Assembly: GCA_910584265.1 (NCBI GenBank)
Contig: CAJTZE010000006.1
Span: forward strand, 23,317-87,316
From: an uncultured Dorea sp.
GTDB taxonomy: Bacteria; Bacillota; Clostridia; Lachnospirales; Lachnospiraceae
Reading direction: 5' to 3'
DNA: 64,000 nt
Part shown: in pieces, positions 33,629 through 42,205 of the stretch
How positions within the stretch are numbered: position 1 is the stretch's first letter
Layout of the letters: every line of letters begins with the position of its first letter
The notes under the pieces: generated by a model
What the model was told of the DNA's origin: nothing
Databases searched by the model: none
What the model saw: the letters and a program-made list of their open reading frames with translations, nothing else
Made by a program: the position numbers and the translations under genes

Positions 33629-35839
33629 ATGGCAAAGGGACAGGTAAAAAAACAGGTTCAGCCAGAGGACATGGTGTTTGCTTTAGACATTGGAACGCGC
33701 AGTATCATCGGTATGGTGGGAAGCGTAGAGGAAGATAAGGTAAAGATCATTGCCATTGAAAAAGAGGACCATACGGAACGTGCAATGATCGATGGTCAGA
33801 TTGAAAATATTGACAAAGTAGCTATGCTTGCTAAGCGGGTGAAGCGACGGCTGGAAAGCAGGCTGAAGGTCAAGCTGAATCAGGTCTGCGTTGCTGCCGC
33901 GGGACGGGCGCTCAGAACGAAGCGGGCGGATTTTGAGATGGAGCTTCCCCGTTCCCAGGTGATTGAGGACGAGACGATCAGCCGTCTCGAAGCAGGGGCG
34001 ATCAGCAGGGCTGAGAAGGCATTTGATGCAGATAATGAGGCAGAGAACGATTCCCGAAACTTTTATCTGGTAGGATATACCGTGTGCCAGTATTATCTGG
34101 ATCAGTATATGATGTCCAGCTTAAAGGACCATCGGGGAAGGAATATCAAGGTGGATTTGATTGCCACCTTCCTGCCGAGTGAAGTTATCGAAAGCCTTTA
34201 TACGACGATGCGTAAGATCGGGCTGGAGATTGCAAGCATTACGCTGGAGCCGATCGCGGCAATTAATGCGGCAATCCCTGAGAACCTTAGGCTTTTGAAT
34301 CTGGTTATGGTGGATATCGGTGCCGGAACCTCCGATATTGCCGCCTGTACAGGCGGGAGCGTGACCGGATATACGATGGCAACTGTGGCAGGAGACGAGA
34401 TTACAGAGACGATTATGAAGGAATATCTGGTGGATTTTGGCGCTGCGGAACAGATAAAGGCCGAGCTTGAGACGAAGGAGGAGGTTTTGTATACGGATAT
34501 TCTGGGACTGGAGCATAAGGCTTCCAAAGAAGATATCCTAAAGCATATCGAAGGAGCATCTGAGCATCTGTGTAAAGAGATTTCGGAGAAGGTTCTTGAA
34601 GTAAACGGAGGGGCGCCTTCTGCCCTGTTCCTTGCCGGGGGAGGCAGCAAGCTGGCGGGATTAAAGGAGGGACTGACCGCGGCTCTTAAGATGGATAAAA
34701 ACCGTGTGGCGGTTGCAGGAAATAATTTCCGGGCAAATGCATATTCGGACGAATATGATTTGAATAATCCAGAGTATGCAACACCTCTTGGAATTGTCAT
34801 TTCTTCCGGTTTGAATCTGATTAATGACAGCTTCCGGGTGACGCTGAATGGGAAATCAGCGAAGCTGTTCCGCAGTGGAAGCTTTACGGTTTTAAATCTT
34901 CTGATGATGAACGGCTACAGTTTTCAGGATATTCTGGGACGGCCGGGCAGGGATCTGGTGGTAACCCTGAATGGAAAACGGAAAGTCTTTTACGGGGTTC
35001 CCTCTCAGCCGGCCTCTCTTTTTGTGAATAAAAGAGAAGGAAAACTTTCTGAAGTCATCAATGCGGGGGACAGCATAGACTTTACTCCGGCAGTCCACGG
35101 TATTCCTGCAAGAGCGTTTCTTGGAGATATAGAGGGTGCACTTGAATGTGAGGAGATTACTCTGAATGGAGAGCATTGTTCACTGGAGACCCTGCTGAAG
35201 AGCGGGGATAAGATTGTGATGAGGCTTTCGCAGGCACAGATTGCCGAGATGGAAGCGGCTGCAGAAGAAGTGAAGAAGGAAGATACTGTAGAAGAAAAGA
35301 AGGAAAATATTGTAGAAGAAGAAAAGAATAAAGCGGCTGCAGAGAAAGAGGAACAGGCAGATGCTGAAAGTATAGAAGAAACAAGGGATACCATGAAGTG
35401 GAAGCAGGAAGAACTGGACTTTGGAAGTCTTAAGGGTGAACAGAAGGATTTAGCCATAGAAGCAGGAAGCAGGGCAGAGGAAGAACCCGATACAAGGGAT
35501 GGAGTCAGGGCAGAGGAAGGGTCTGATACAAAAGACGAGATCAGGGAAGAAGAGAATGCCCAGCCGTCAGAAGAGAATGAGCCTGTGGGAGAGCATGAGG
35601 ACTCAAGAGCAGAGACAGCCGTATCTGAGGGAGAAATTGTTTTCCAGCTAAATGGTGCTCCGCTGCGGCTGCCTCAGAAGGAAGACGGGAGGCCTTATTA
35701 TCTGATGGATATGATCCAGTATTCAGGAATTGACCTGAAAAATCCAAAAGGAAGGATTGAACTAACAGTGAACGGAGTTTCCGGCTTTTTTCAGCAGGAA
35801 TTGAAAGCAGGAGATAATATTTGTATTCAAGAAGAATAA
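33629..35839 (+). CDS. FtsA-like actin-fold protein with long acidic linker and C-terminal extension
   Basis: Actin/HSP70-fold protein related to FtsA/PilM, probably membrane- or division-associated. 736 residues against ~420 for FtsA. Residues ~12-400 show 'VFALDIGTRSIIGMVGS' (phosphate-1), an SHS2-like insert, 'LVMVDIGAGTSDIAA' (phosphate-2) and 'ALFLAGGGSKLAGL' (adenosine motif). Residues ~400-550 contain repeated 'VTLNG' beta segments, then a Glu/Lys-rich low-complexity linker (~550-665, with repeated RAEE.PDT-like units), then a final small domain 'FQLNGAPLRLP...LTVNGVSGFF'. ATG 33629 has AGGAGG upstream. No ftsZ is near. The C-terminal domains I do not recognise. Confidence 0.75.
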   Translation: MAKGQVKKQVQPEDMVFALDIGTRSIIGMVGSVEEDKVKIIAIEKEDHTERAMIDGQIENIDKVAMLAKRVKRRLESRLKVKLNQVCVAAAGRALRTKRADFEMELPRSQVIEDETISRLEAGAISRAEKAFDADNEAENDSRNFYLVGYTVCQYYLDQYMMSSLKDHRGRNIKVDLIATFLPSEVIESLYTTMRKIGLEIASITLEPIAAINAAIPENLRLLNLVMVDIGAGTSDIAACTGGSVTGYTMATVAGDEITETIMKEYLVDFGAAEQIKAELETKEEVLYTDILGLEHKASKEDILKHIEGASEHLCKEISEKVLEVNGGAPSALFLAGGGSKLAGLKEGLTAALKMDKNRVAVAGNNFRANAYSDEYDLNNPEYATPLGIVISSGLNLINDSFRVTLNGKSAKLFRSGSFTVLNLLMMNGYSFQDILGRPGRDLVVTLNGKRKVFYGVPSQPASLFVNKREGKLSEVINAGDSIDFTPAVHGIPARAFLGDIEGALECEEITLNGEHCSLETLLKSGDKIVMRLSQAQIAEMEAAAEEVKKEDTVEEKKENIVEEEKNKAAAEKEEQADAESIEETRDTMKWKQEELDFGSLKGEQKDLAIEAGSRAEEEPDTRDGVRAEEGSDTKDEIREEENAQPSEENEPVGEHEDSRAETAVSEGEIVFQLNGAPLRLPQKEDGRPYYLMDMIQYSGIDLKNPKGRIELTVNGVSGFFQQELKAGDNICIQEE

Positions 35840-35944
35840 AATAAAATGTAATAATTGAGCCTTTAATCTGCACTGGAGGCGGGGCTTTGTATGCAGGAAA
35901 TCCTGCATGCTGACATTATGAACATAAAGAGGAGGATTGTTAGG

Positions 35945-37000
35945 ATGAGACAGTTTTTTGGAATGAGCCAGCAGGGGGAGCTGAAAGAAGCAGTCCGGGG
36001 ATTGAGCAGACCAGAATTAATTATGCTGTTTTCTAATGCAGAGAAATTCGAGACACATGTAGCTGAACTGGAGAGCCTTTTTCCGGAGGTACCCAGTATT
36101 GGATGTATTGGAATGAGCTATGATACCAAGGTAGTGGAAAAAGGCGTGGGTGTTATTGCGTTTTATGATGGAGTAAGCGTGGCAGCCAATGTCTTAGAGC
36201 AGGTATCCGTGATGCCGGTAAAATATATTGACCGTCTGGAGAAGGATATGAAATATATAAACGGTTCTCAGAATGACACGATATGTATTGATTTTTGCTC
36301 TGGAAATGATGCCTGTGTCCTTACAACGATTTATTCTGTATTAAAGCACAGAAATATTTCATTGGTGGGAGGAACCGGAGATGCAGGCAGGATATCTGCC
36401 AATGGGAAGGTTTATGAAGATGCAGTTGCTTATGCGCTGGTAAAGAATAAGAACGGCAGGGTAAAAGCATACAAAGAGAATATTTACCATCAGATGAAAA
36501 ACTACCGGTTTATTGCCTCTAAGACAGACAAGGCAAATTATGTTATCGGAGCCCTGAACGGCCAGCCCGCGAGACAGGTGTATCAGGATATTCTACATAT
36601 ATCAGAGCAGGATATTACTACACAGACATTCAAGAATCCTTTCGGCAAGCTCAATGGAGATGATGTCTGCATAATTTCTATCAAAGAGGTGAAGGGAGAT
36701 GCCCTGACCTGTTTTAGGCAGGTAAATGATTCGGATGTCCTGATTCTTCTGGAGCTGGGCGATTACAGGGCAATTGTGCGGAATACGATCCGCCAGATAC
36801 AGCAGGATTTTCCACAGGTTTCAGCAGTGTTTTCTGTTAACTGTCTTTTCCGGTATCTGCTGTTTAATCAGAACCATTATATGCAGGAGTATCTGGAGGA
36901 CATGAGTTTATTGGGGTCACATGCAGGCTTTGTGGGATATGGAGAGCATTATAATAACCGGTTTGTAAATCAATCCATGACTTGTGTGGTATTTGAGTAA
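35945..37000 (+). CDS. FIST-domain sensory protein
   Basis: FIST N and C domains, found in bacterial signal transduction and thought to bind small ligands such as amino acids. 351 residues from ATG 35945 (GGAGGA 8 nt upstream). 'IGCIGMSYDTKVVEKGVGVIAF' and 'VGGTGDAGRISANGKVYEDAVAYALVKN' are FIST_N-like, and the C-terminal half with 'EDMSLLGSHAGFVGYGEHYNNRFVNQS' is FIST_C-like. No membrane segment. An upstream in-frame ATG at 35891 starts a perfect hairpin (ATGCAGGA/TCCTGCAT), so it is unlikely to be the start. A soluble MCP follows 15 nt downstream, suggesting a sensor-transducer pair. Confidence 0.8.
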   Translation: MRQFFGMSQQGELKEAVRGLSRPELIMLFSNAEKFETHVAELESLFPEVPSIGCIGMSYDTKVVEKGVGVIAFYDGVSVAANVLEQVSVMPVKYIDRLEKDMKYINGSQNDTICIDFCSGNDACVLTTIYSVLKHRNISLVGGTGDAGRISANGKVYEDAVAYALVKNKNGRVKAYKENIYHQMKNYRFIASKTDKANYVIGALNGQPARQVYQDILHISEQDITTQTFKNPFGKLNGDDVCIISIKEVKGDALTCFRQVNDSDVLILLELGDYRAIVRNTIRQIQQDFPQVSAVFSVNCLFRYLLFNQNHYMQEYLEDMSLLGSHAGFVGYGEHYNNRFVNQSMTCVVFE

Positions 37001-37015
37001 AAGGAGGAATTTGCG

Positions 37016-37957
37016 ATGTTTTGGAATAGAAAAAAACAGGACACAAGGAGAATGCCTGAGAGTGAAAACAGCCTGCATCCGGTACTGCATGTTATGGGCA
37101 GTCTAAAGGATTATCATACAGAGCTGGTGCAGAAAGAAGTGGATTCCCTGCGGGAATTAAATAATATAGGAAGCTCCTTTGGAAAAATACTCACAGAAGC
37201 TGAGAACTTTCAGGAGAAGCTGCAGGAATTTGACCAAAACTTTTCTAGTATTGAGCAGGTGTCAGGAGAATTTACTTCAGTAAAAGAAACCATTGCCCGG
37301 TCGGTAGCGTGTGCGCAGAACGGTGTGGAGGAACTGAAGAGCAGTTCCATACAGGTAGAGACATATTTTGCAGAAATGGAAAATACCTTTGAGAATCTGC
37401 AGCAGGCTGTAGAAAAGATCAAGCAGTGTACCAGCAGCATTGTATCGATCGCCGAGCAGACAAATATCCTTGCGCTGAACGCTTCTATTGAGGCGGCGCG
37501 GGCAGGAGAGCAGGGAAAAGGCTTTGCAGTGGTGGCAGTGGAAGTGAAAAAGCTTGCAGATGAGATTAAGAATCTGACGGGAGAAGTGGATTCCGGTATT
37601 CATGATGTGGAGCAGGGAACAAATCAGCTAAGCGGAAGTATCACAGTTTCTCAGGAGGCTTTGGGAAAGAGTCTTTTCAAGGTAAATGAAACATATGAAA
37701 TGTTTGATGAAATCACACGGTCGGCAGAGGGTGCCTCAACCGTGCAGTCACAGATTTCCAGCGTGATCAATGAGTCAAATACAGCCCTGCAGCTATTGTG
37801 CGGTTTTTTTGGACAGCTTAGGAGCAGATATCAGGAGGTTGTAAAGCATATTGACCAGGCCGGCAGGCTGGGAACAACGAAAAGCGCCATGTTTGAGGAT
37901 ATTGATAATATGATGTCTCAGATTCCGCCGATTATCAAAGAGAATACGTCAAAATAG
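37016..37957 (+). CDS. Soluble methyl-accepting chemotaxis-type protein
   Basis: 313 residues with no transmembrane segment or signal peptide. N-terminal ~90 residues form coiled coil; the signalling hairpin tip reads '[20 protein letters not shown]' (residues ~143-162), followed by '[17 protein letters not shown]', the standard MCP CheW/CheA contact. It would signal to CheA, or act as a cytoplasmic sensor, with input from the FIST protein encoded just upstream. No che genes are in this window. Confidence 0.9.
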   Translation: MFWNRKKQDTRRMPESENSLHPVLHVMGSLKDYHTELVQKEVDSLRELNNIGSSFGKILTEAENFQEKLQEFDQNFSSIEQVSGEFTSVKETIARSVACAQNGVEELKSSSIQVETYFAEMENTFENLQQAVEKIKQCTSSIVSIAEQTNILALNASIEAARAGEQGKGFAVVAVEVKKLADEIKNLTGEVDSGIHDVEQGTNQLSGSITVSQEALGKSLFKVNETYEMFDEITRSAEGASTVQSQISSVINESNTALQLLCGFFGQLRSRYQEVVKHIDQAGRLGTTKSAMFEDIDNMMSQIPPIIKENTSK

Positions 37958-37963
37958 AATTCA

Positions 37964-38016
37964 TTATTATAAATCAGCAGCCGAGAGATTACTCTGAGGC
38001 TACTGATTTATAATAA
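37964..38016. terminator. Bidirectional terminator after the MCP gene
   Basis: 19-bp stem (37964-37982/37998-38016) with a single mismatch and a 15-nt loop. AT-rich at the base and GC-rich at the tip, between convergent genes. Confidence 0.8.
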
Positions 38017-38036
38017 ACTCCCACTCCCGATTTGTA

Positions 38037-38456
38037 TTATCTTTCAGTGCATTCAATATTTATAGAAATATTATCTTTCAAGATTCCATTAAAGCTTCCT
38101 AATATCAGATTTTCGATTGCTATTTGAGATTCTTCTGAAATTTCATTACACGAATCCGTGTATAATGTTACAGCCACAGTAGTTTCTGAATGATCTGCTG
38201 TATCAAAATTATGTATGCTGACCAAAGGATTGCTGCCTTCAGCTATCGACTGGATGGTATCTTGTAATTTCATTTCCAGATCAGCCTTTTGGTAATCCTC
38301 TTTTTTAGTCATATCAGTTTTATGTTCGGTATTAAGACTTTCATATTCGATATCATAATCTGCAGACATACGATTAGCTGCTATAAATACTGCCGAAATG
38401 CAAATAACAAATAGACTAATACATAAACATATCCTTTTTTTAGATTTTTTCTCCAT
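38037..38456 (-). CDS. Unrecognised membrane-anchored small protein
   Basis: 139 residues. Basic N-terminus (MEKKSKKR) followed by one hydrophobic helix (ICLCISLFVICISAVFIAA), so it is probably anchored with an outside domain; the rest is hydrophilic with no cysteines until two in the final third. No family recognised; the topology loosely resembles the sporulation SpoIIIAG type, but that is not supported by motifs. Monocistronic, between two bidirectional terminators. Confidence 0.6.
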   Translation of the reverse strand: MEKKSKKRICLCISLFVICISAVFIAANRMSADYDIEYESLNTEHKTDMTKKEDYQKADLEMKLQDTIQSIAEGSNPLVSIHNFDTADHSETTVAVTLYTDSCNEISEESQIAIENLILGSFNGILKDNISINIECTER

Positions 38457-38524
38457 TTTTCTCCCTCAAAATATCACCGTTTTTATACTAACAATTATAG
38501 AAGACAACGGATTAATCTGCAAGC

Positions 38525-38561
38525 TTTTTATTATATTAGGAATTTCCTAATATAATAAAAA
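38525..38561. terminator. AT-rich palindromic terminator downstream of rpsU
   Basis: 16- to 18-bp perfect stem (TTTTTATTATATTAGG/CCTAATATAATAAAAA) with a 5-nt loop. It sits beyond the 3' end of rpsU on the minus strand and in front of the small membrane protein gene. Confidence 0.7.
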
Positions 38562-38603
38562 ATGGAGCATCTTCCGATACTCCATCCTTAATAACTGCAC
38601 AAA

Positions 38604-38780
38604 TTAATTATACTTACGTTTTCTAGCTGCTTCAGATTTCTTTTTACGTCTTACGCTTGGCTTCTCGTAATGCTCTCTTTTACGAATCTCCTGCTGGATC
38701 CCAGCCTTTGCGCAGCTTCTTTTGAATCTGCGTAAAGCACTATCTAACGTCTCGTTTTCTTTAACGATTACATTTGACAT
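38604..38780 (-). CDS. rpsU: Small ribosomal subunit protein bS21
   Basis: 58-residue ribosomal protein needed for mRNA binding at initiation. The translation begins '[19 protein letters not shown]' and continues '[20 protein letters not shown]' with a basic tail rich in R and K ('[13 protein letters not shown]'), exactly the bS21 pattern. GGAGGTTAGGTG lies upstream of the ATG. It has its own strong promoter. Confidence 0.96.
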   Translation of the reverse strand: MSNVIVKENETLDSALRRFKRSCAKAGIQQEIRKREHYEKPSVRRKKKSEAARKRKYN

Positions 38781-38859
38781 AGTCTCACACCTAACCTCCC
38801 CTCCAGCCGTATATTGTGCATCATATGACTGTTCGGGTATATTTTTTGCACTACTTAGA

Positions 38860-38887
38860 ATTATAGCACATATTTCATTTACGTCAA
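38860..38887 (-). promoter_or_regulatory. Promoter for rpsU
   Basis: Minus strand TTGACG (38882-38887) and TATAAT (38860-38865), 16-bp spacer; start near 38853 and a 72-nt leader. Confidence 0.75.
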
Positions 38888-38944
38888 TATATTTCTGGAT
38901 TTTTCTGCTAAAACAGCCTTTTTTGAAATGCTATTTTAATAAAA

Positions 38945-38999
38945 TCTTAACATTTTCTTAGGGATTACCTAGTAATCTTTCTGCATTATCTGGTAGAAT
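38945..38999 (+). promoter_or_regulatory. Control region of vanR-like gene with tandem VanR-type half sites
   Basis: TCTTAA (38945) and TCTTAG (38956) repeat at an 11-bp spacing, inside TTTTCTTAGGGATT (38953-38966). The -10 is TAGAAT (38994-38999) with no recognisable -35, as expected for a promoter that depends on an OmpR-family activator. The same TTTTCTTAGGATT block recurs at 40879-40891 ahead of the carboxypeptidase gene. Confidence 0.55.
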
Positions 39000-39026
39000 G
39001 TGAGTGTAATGAGGAGGAATAGTAAT

Positions 39027-39722
39027 ATGGCTGATAAGATACTGATCGTGGATGATGAGCAGGAGATTGCCGATCTGGTTGAACTCTATCTTGAGAATGA
39101 GAATTTTACGGTGTTTAAGTTTTACACGGCGCAGGAAGCCCTTCAGTGCATTGAGAATGAGACATTGGATCTGGCGCTTCTGGATGTGATGCTTCCAGGC
39201 ATGAGCGGATTTCAGATATGTAAGAAGATACGGGAGCAGCATTGCTATCCGGTGATCATGCTGACGGCGAAAGGCGAGGAGGTGGATAAGATCACAGGCC
39301 TGACATTGGGGGCGGATGATTATATTACCAAGCCGTTTCTTCCGCTGGAGCTGATGGCGCGGGTAAAGGCCCAGCTTCGGAGGTATAAGCGGTATAATAC
39401 AGGGAAGGAGCCGGAGGAGGACGTGATCATCCATTCCGGCCTTGTACTGAATATAAAGACACATGAGTGTACGCTGAATGAGAAACCTCTGCAGCTGACC
39501 CCTACGGAATTTTCCATTCTGCGTATTCTGTGCCAGAAGAAGGGAAGCGTGGTCAGTGCAGAGGAGCTGTTCCATCAGATCTGGGGCGACGAGTATTACA
39601 GCAAGAGCAATAATACGATTACGGTCCATATCCGCCATCTGCGGGAGAAGATGGGAGATTCCTTTGAGGATCCGAAATATATTAAGACAGTCTGGGGGTG
39701 CGGATATAAAATTGAAAGATAG
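39027..39722 (+). CDS. vanR: VanR-like response regulator
   Basis: OmpR/PhoB-family regulator, 231 residues. In enterococci VanR activates the vancomycin-resistance operon. Receiver: 'KILIVDDEQEIADLVELYLE', phospho-Asp in 'LALLDVMLPGMSGFQ', 'YITKPFLPLELMARVKAQLRR'. The winged helix ends 'SKSNNTITVHIRHLREKM' and 'YIKTVWGCGYKIE'. Many blocks match enterococcal VanR as I remember it, including 'ILIVDDE.EIADLVELYL' and 'LTPTEFSILRILC'. ATG 39027 with GAGGAGGA upstream. Overlaps the sensor kinase start by 11 bp. Confidence 0.82.
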   Translation: MADKILIVDDEQEIADLVELYLENENFTVFKFYTAQEALQCIENETLDLALLDVMLPGMSGFQICKKIREQHCYPVIMLTAKGEEVDKITGLTLGADDYITKPFLPLELMARVKAQLRRYKRYNTGKEPEEDVIIHSGLVLNIKTHECTLNEKPLQLTPTEFSILRILCQKKGSVVSAEELFHQIWGDEYYSKSNNTITVHIRHLREKMGDSFEDPKYIKTVWGCGYKIER

Positions 39723-40848
39723 AATACCAAAGCCATTCATAATTCTGGCGCTTACAGCAGCAGGCATGGTGCTCGGCCTGCTTGTGTTTTTTCTGGTGGA
39801 TACAGTGTTAAACGGCGTTTTTCTGGACTGGTTATCGCGTAATTATATGATTACTTATGAGGAATATTCTGAGATTAACGGGGAAAGGGTATTTGTGACA
39901 AGGCCGGATTGGAGCGCCATTAAGACGCTTGTGCTGAAGCTTATGCTGATGCTTGCGGCTGTTGTGGCAGTCATTGTCACGATATCTGCAGAAATTTATG
40001 CCAGAATCAGAGAGAAGGAGACAATGAAGGATGCAGGCAGGATGTTTCAGGAATATATGAACGGGGATAAGGAGGCGTCGGAGGTTTTTCCGGAGGAATA
40101 TGCGGAGGCCGCGGCCAGAATGACAGAGATTAAGGCGGCAATGCGGCGAAATGAGCAGATTATCCGGGACGAGGCGGTCAGAAAGAATGATCTGATCACC
40201 TATCTGGCTCATGATTTGAAGACGCCTCTGACTTCGGTGATCGGATATTTAAGCATTCTGGACGAAGCATCTGATATGCCGCAAAAACAGAAGGAGAAAT
40301 ATGTGGGGATTGCGCTGGATAAGGCAGTCCGGCTGGAGAAGCTGATCAATGAATTCTTTGAGATTACCCGGTATAATCTGCAGCAGATGGAGCTGGAGGA
40401 GGAAAGCATTGACCTGTATTATATGCTGCTCCAGATGACGGATGAATTCTATCCGCTGCTCCAGCCCCGGGGAAACAGCATCAGCTTGTGCGCGGATGAG
40501 GATTTAACGGTGTATGGTGATTCGATGAAGCTTGCGCGGGTATTTAATAACATCCTGAAGAATGCCATCGCCTACAGTTATCCAGATACAGCCATTGAAA
40601 TCCGGACAGAGAAACTGCCGGATGAGATTCGGATTTATTTTCAGAATAAAGGCAGGACAATTCCGGCGAAGAAGCTGGATACGATTTTTGAGAAGTTTTT
40701 CCGTCTGGATGAAGCCCGCGGGACCAATACCGGCGGCGCAGGGCTCGGACTTGCGATCGCGAAAGAAATCGTCCATCTGCACGGCGGAAGGATATGGGCA
40801 AAGAGCGAGAAGGAACTGACTACCTTCTGTGTGGCACTGCCGGTATAA
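39712..40848 (+). CDS. vanS: VanS-like sensor histidine kinase
   Basis: Membrane sensor kinase partner of the VanR-like regulator. 378 residues from TTG 39712, overlapping the regulator's end; an ATG start is available only inside the first membrane helix. TM1 ~8-30 and TM2 ~75-95 enclose a short ~45-residue external loop, as in VanS. HAMP-like segment, H-box 'LAHDLKTPLTSVIGYL' (phospho-His), N-box 'FNNILKNAIAYS', G boxes 'KFFRLDEARGTN' and 'AGLGLAIAKEIVHLHGG'. Ligand (glycopeptide or cell-wall intermediate) is inferred. Confidence 0.82.
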   Translation: MKDRIPKPFIILALTAAGMVLGLLVFFLVDTVLNGVFLDWLSRNYMITYEEYSEINGERVFVTRPDWSAIKTLVLKLMLMLAAVVAVIVTISAEIYARIREKETMKDAGRMFQEYMNGDKEASEVFPEEYAEAAARMTEIKAAMRRNEQIIRDEAVRKNDLITYLAHDLKTPLTSVIGYLSILDEASDMPQKQKEKYVGIALDKAVRLEKLINEFFEITRYNLQQMELEEESIDLYYMLLQMTDEFYPLLQPRGNSISLCADEDLTVYGDSMKLARVFNNILKNAIAYSYPDTAIEIRTEKLPDEIRIYFQNKGRTIPAKKLDTIFEKFFRLDEARGTNTGGAGLGLAIAKEIVHLHGGRIWAKSEKELTTFCVALPV

Positions 40849-40878
40849 TATTAGCAGAATATCAATATACCATTAATC

Positions 40879-40962
40879 TTTTCTTAGGATTTAAACAACA
40901 GAATGTTAAAGTGTGAAGGACCTCTGTTCAGTAGAATAAATACAGAACAGAGGTTATTTTTT
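40879..40962 (+). promoter_or_regulatory. VanR-type motif plus terminator with embedded -10 ahead of the D,D-carboxypeptidase
   Basis: TTTTCTTAGGATT (40879-40891) repeats the motif found upstream of vanR. 40 bp on, a terminator-like hairpin (CCTCTGTTC 40921-40929 / GAACAGAGG 40945-40953, then ATTTTTT-type tail to 40962) ends the vanS message. TAGAAT (40932-40937), the same -10 hexamer as at vanR, sits in its loop, so a transcript starting here escapes the hairpin. Confidence 0.5.
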
Positions 40963-41049
40963 GTCTTAGTATGCAGGAGAAGGTGCCTGCGGCAGATCTT
41001 TGGCATGTGATAAAAATATTTTTCAGCGGAACATAGAAAAGGAAGGTGT

Positions 41050-42099
41050 ATGAATATGGAAAGAAATACGGACAGAAGAATGAAAAACCATAGAAGGCGG
41101 GGATCCAGGAGGAGAAGAAGAGCGTATCAGAAAAAGCTTCTGATTATGATTATAACGGCAGTGCTTCTTGTTTTTATGGGAGAGCATGTATGGTCAGCGG
41201 CGGGAGCCGTGAAGCAGGAAGTTCTTCCGGCACTGGGAGCGGAATCACAGGGTGCTTTATGGAATGCAGGTGCTTTGAAGAATCTGTATAGTCCGAATGC
41301 GGTTCTGATGGATGCAGAAACCGGGGATATTCTGGAGAGCTATAACGCAGGAAGAAGGATCTATCCTGCCTCGCTTACGAAGATTATGACGGCTGTACTG
41401 GCAGCAGAGCACACAGAAAATATGGAGGAGACAATCACGCTTCCGGTGGATTTCTTTCAGGGATTGTATGAAGAGAATGCTTCCATGGCAGGCTTTGCGC
41501 CTGGAGAGCAGGTGCGCCTTAAGGATCTTTTGTATGGAATCCTGCTTCCGTCCGGGGCAGAGTGCTGTATAGCATTTGCGGAGCGGATTGCAGGCTCAGA
41601 GAAGGGCTTTGTGGAATTGATGAATGAAAAGGCCCGGGAGCTTGGAATGGAGGATACGAAATTCTGCAATTCAACAGGTCTTCATGAAAAGGATCATTAT
41701 TCTACGGTGGAGGATATGGCGGTTCTTCTACAGTATGCGTTGAAGAATGAGACATTCCGGGCCGCATTTACCAGCCAAAGCTATAGCACGCTTCCTTCAG
41801 AGATGCATCCGGAGGGCTTTGCCTTTACCAGCACCATGTTCCGGCATCTGGACGGAATGGAGATTGAGAACGGGGAGGTTCTTGGAGGAAAGACCGGGTA
41901 TACGCCGGAGGCAGGACTGTGCCTTGCAAGCCTTGGAGAGGTGTCTGGAAGGGAATATATACTGGTAACCGCAGGCGCTGACGGAGATCATGATACAGAG
42001 CCGTATCACATTCTGGATGCGGTAAAGGTGTATGATCGGATTGCAGTGCTCTTTCGGAGTGAGAACGATTATATTATGAGGACAGCCGTATCTATGTGA
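41050..42099 (+). CDS. Serine-type D-Ala-D-Ala carboxypeptidase (S11), VanY(D)-like context
   Basis: Penicillin-binding-protein-type carboxypeptidase that trims the terminal D-Ala of peptidoglycan stems. 349 residues. Very basic N-terminus (RRRGSRRRRR) then one membrane helix (~30-48). Motifs: SxxK 'PASLTKIMT', SxN position reads 'PSGAECC' (Ala in place of Asn), KTG 'GGKTGYTPEAG'. In vanD-type clusters VanY is also a PBP-type enzyme and follows vanRS, which is the order here. No vanH, ligase or vanX follows. Regulation by the upstream VanR-like protein is suggested by the shared promoter motif. Confidence 0.8.
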   Translation: MNMERNTDRRMKNHRRRGSRRRRRAYQKKLLIMIITAVLLVFMGEHVWSAAGAVKQEVLPALGAESQGALWNAGALKNLYSPNAVLMDAETGDILESYNAGRRIYPASLTKIMTAVLAAEHTENMEETITLPVDFFQGLYEENASMAGFAPGEQVRLKDLLYGILLPSGAECCIAFAERIAGSEKGFVELMNEKARELGMEDTKFCNSTGLHEKDHYSTVEDMAVLLQYALKNETFRAAFTSQSYSTLPSEMHPEGFAFTSTMFRHLDGMEIENGEVLGGKTGYTPEAGLCLASLGEVSGREYILVTAGADGDHDTEPYHILDAVKVYDRIAVLFRSENDYIMRTAVSM

Positions 42100-42152
42100 T
42101 AAAAGATCAGGCAATATAACCGCTTTAAGCTCGGAAAATATTCTGCTTTGGT

Positions 42153-42181
42153 TTGTCACCATCTGCCGCCTGTGTTATGAT
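42153..42181 (+). promoter_or_regulatory. Promoter for the second two-component/ABC operon
   Basis: TTGTCA (42153-42158) and TATGAT (42176-42181) with a 17-bp spacer, 25 bp before the regulator ATG. Confidence 0.55.
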
Positions 42182-42205
42182 AGAAAGAAGGACGGAGGCA
42201 GACAT

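Noticed and set aside
39027..42099. Complete vancomycin-resistance operon
   Set aside because: No D-lactate dehydrogenase, D-Ala-D-X ligase or VanX-type dipeptidase follows; only the regulator pair and a carboxypeptidase are present.
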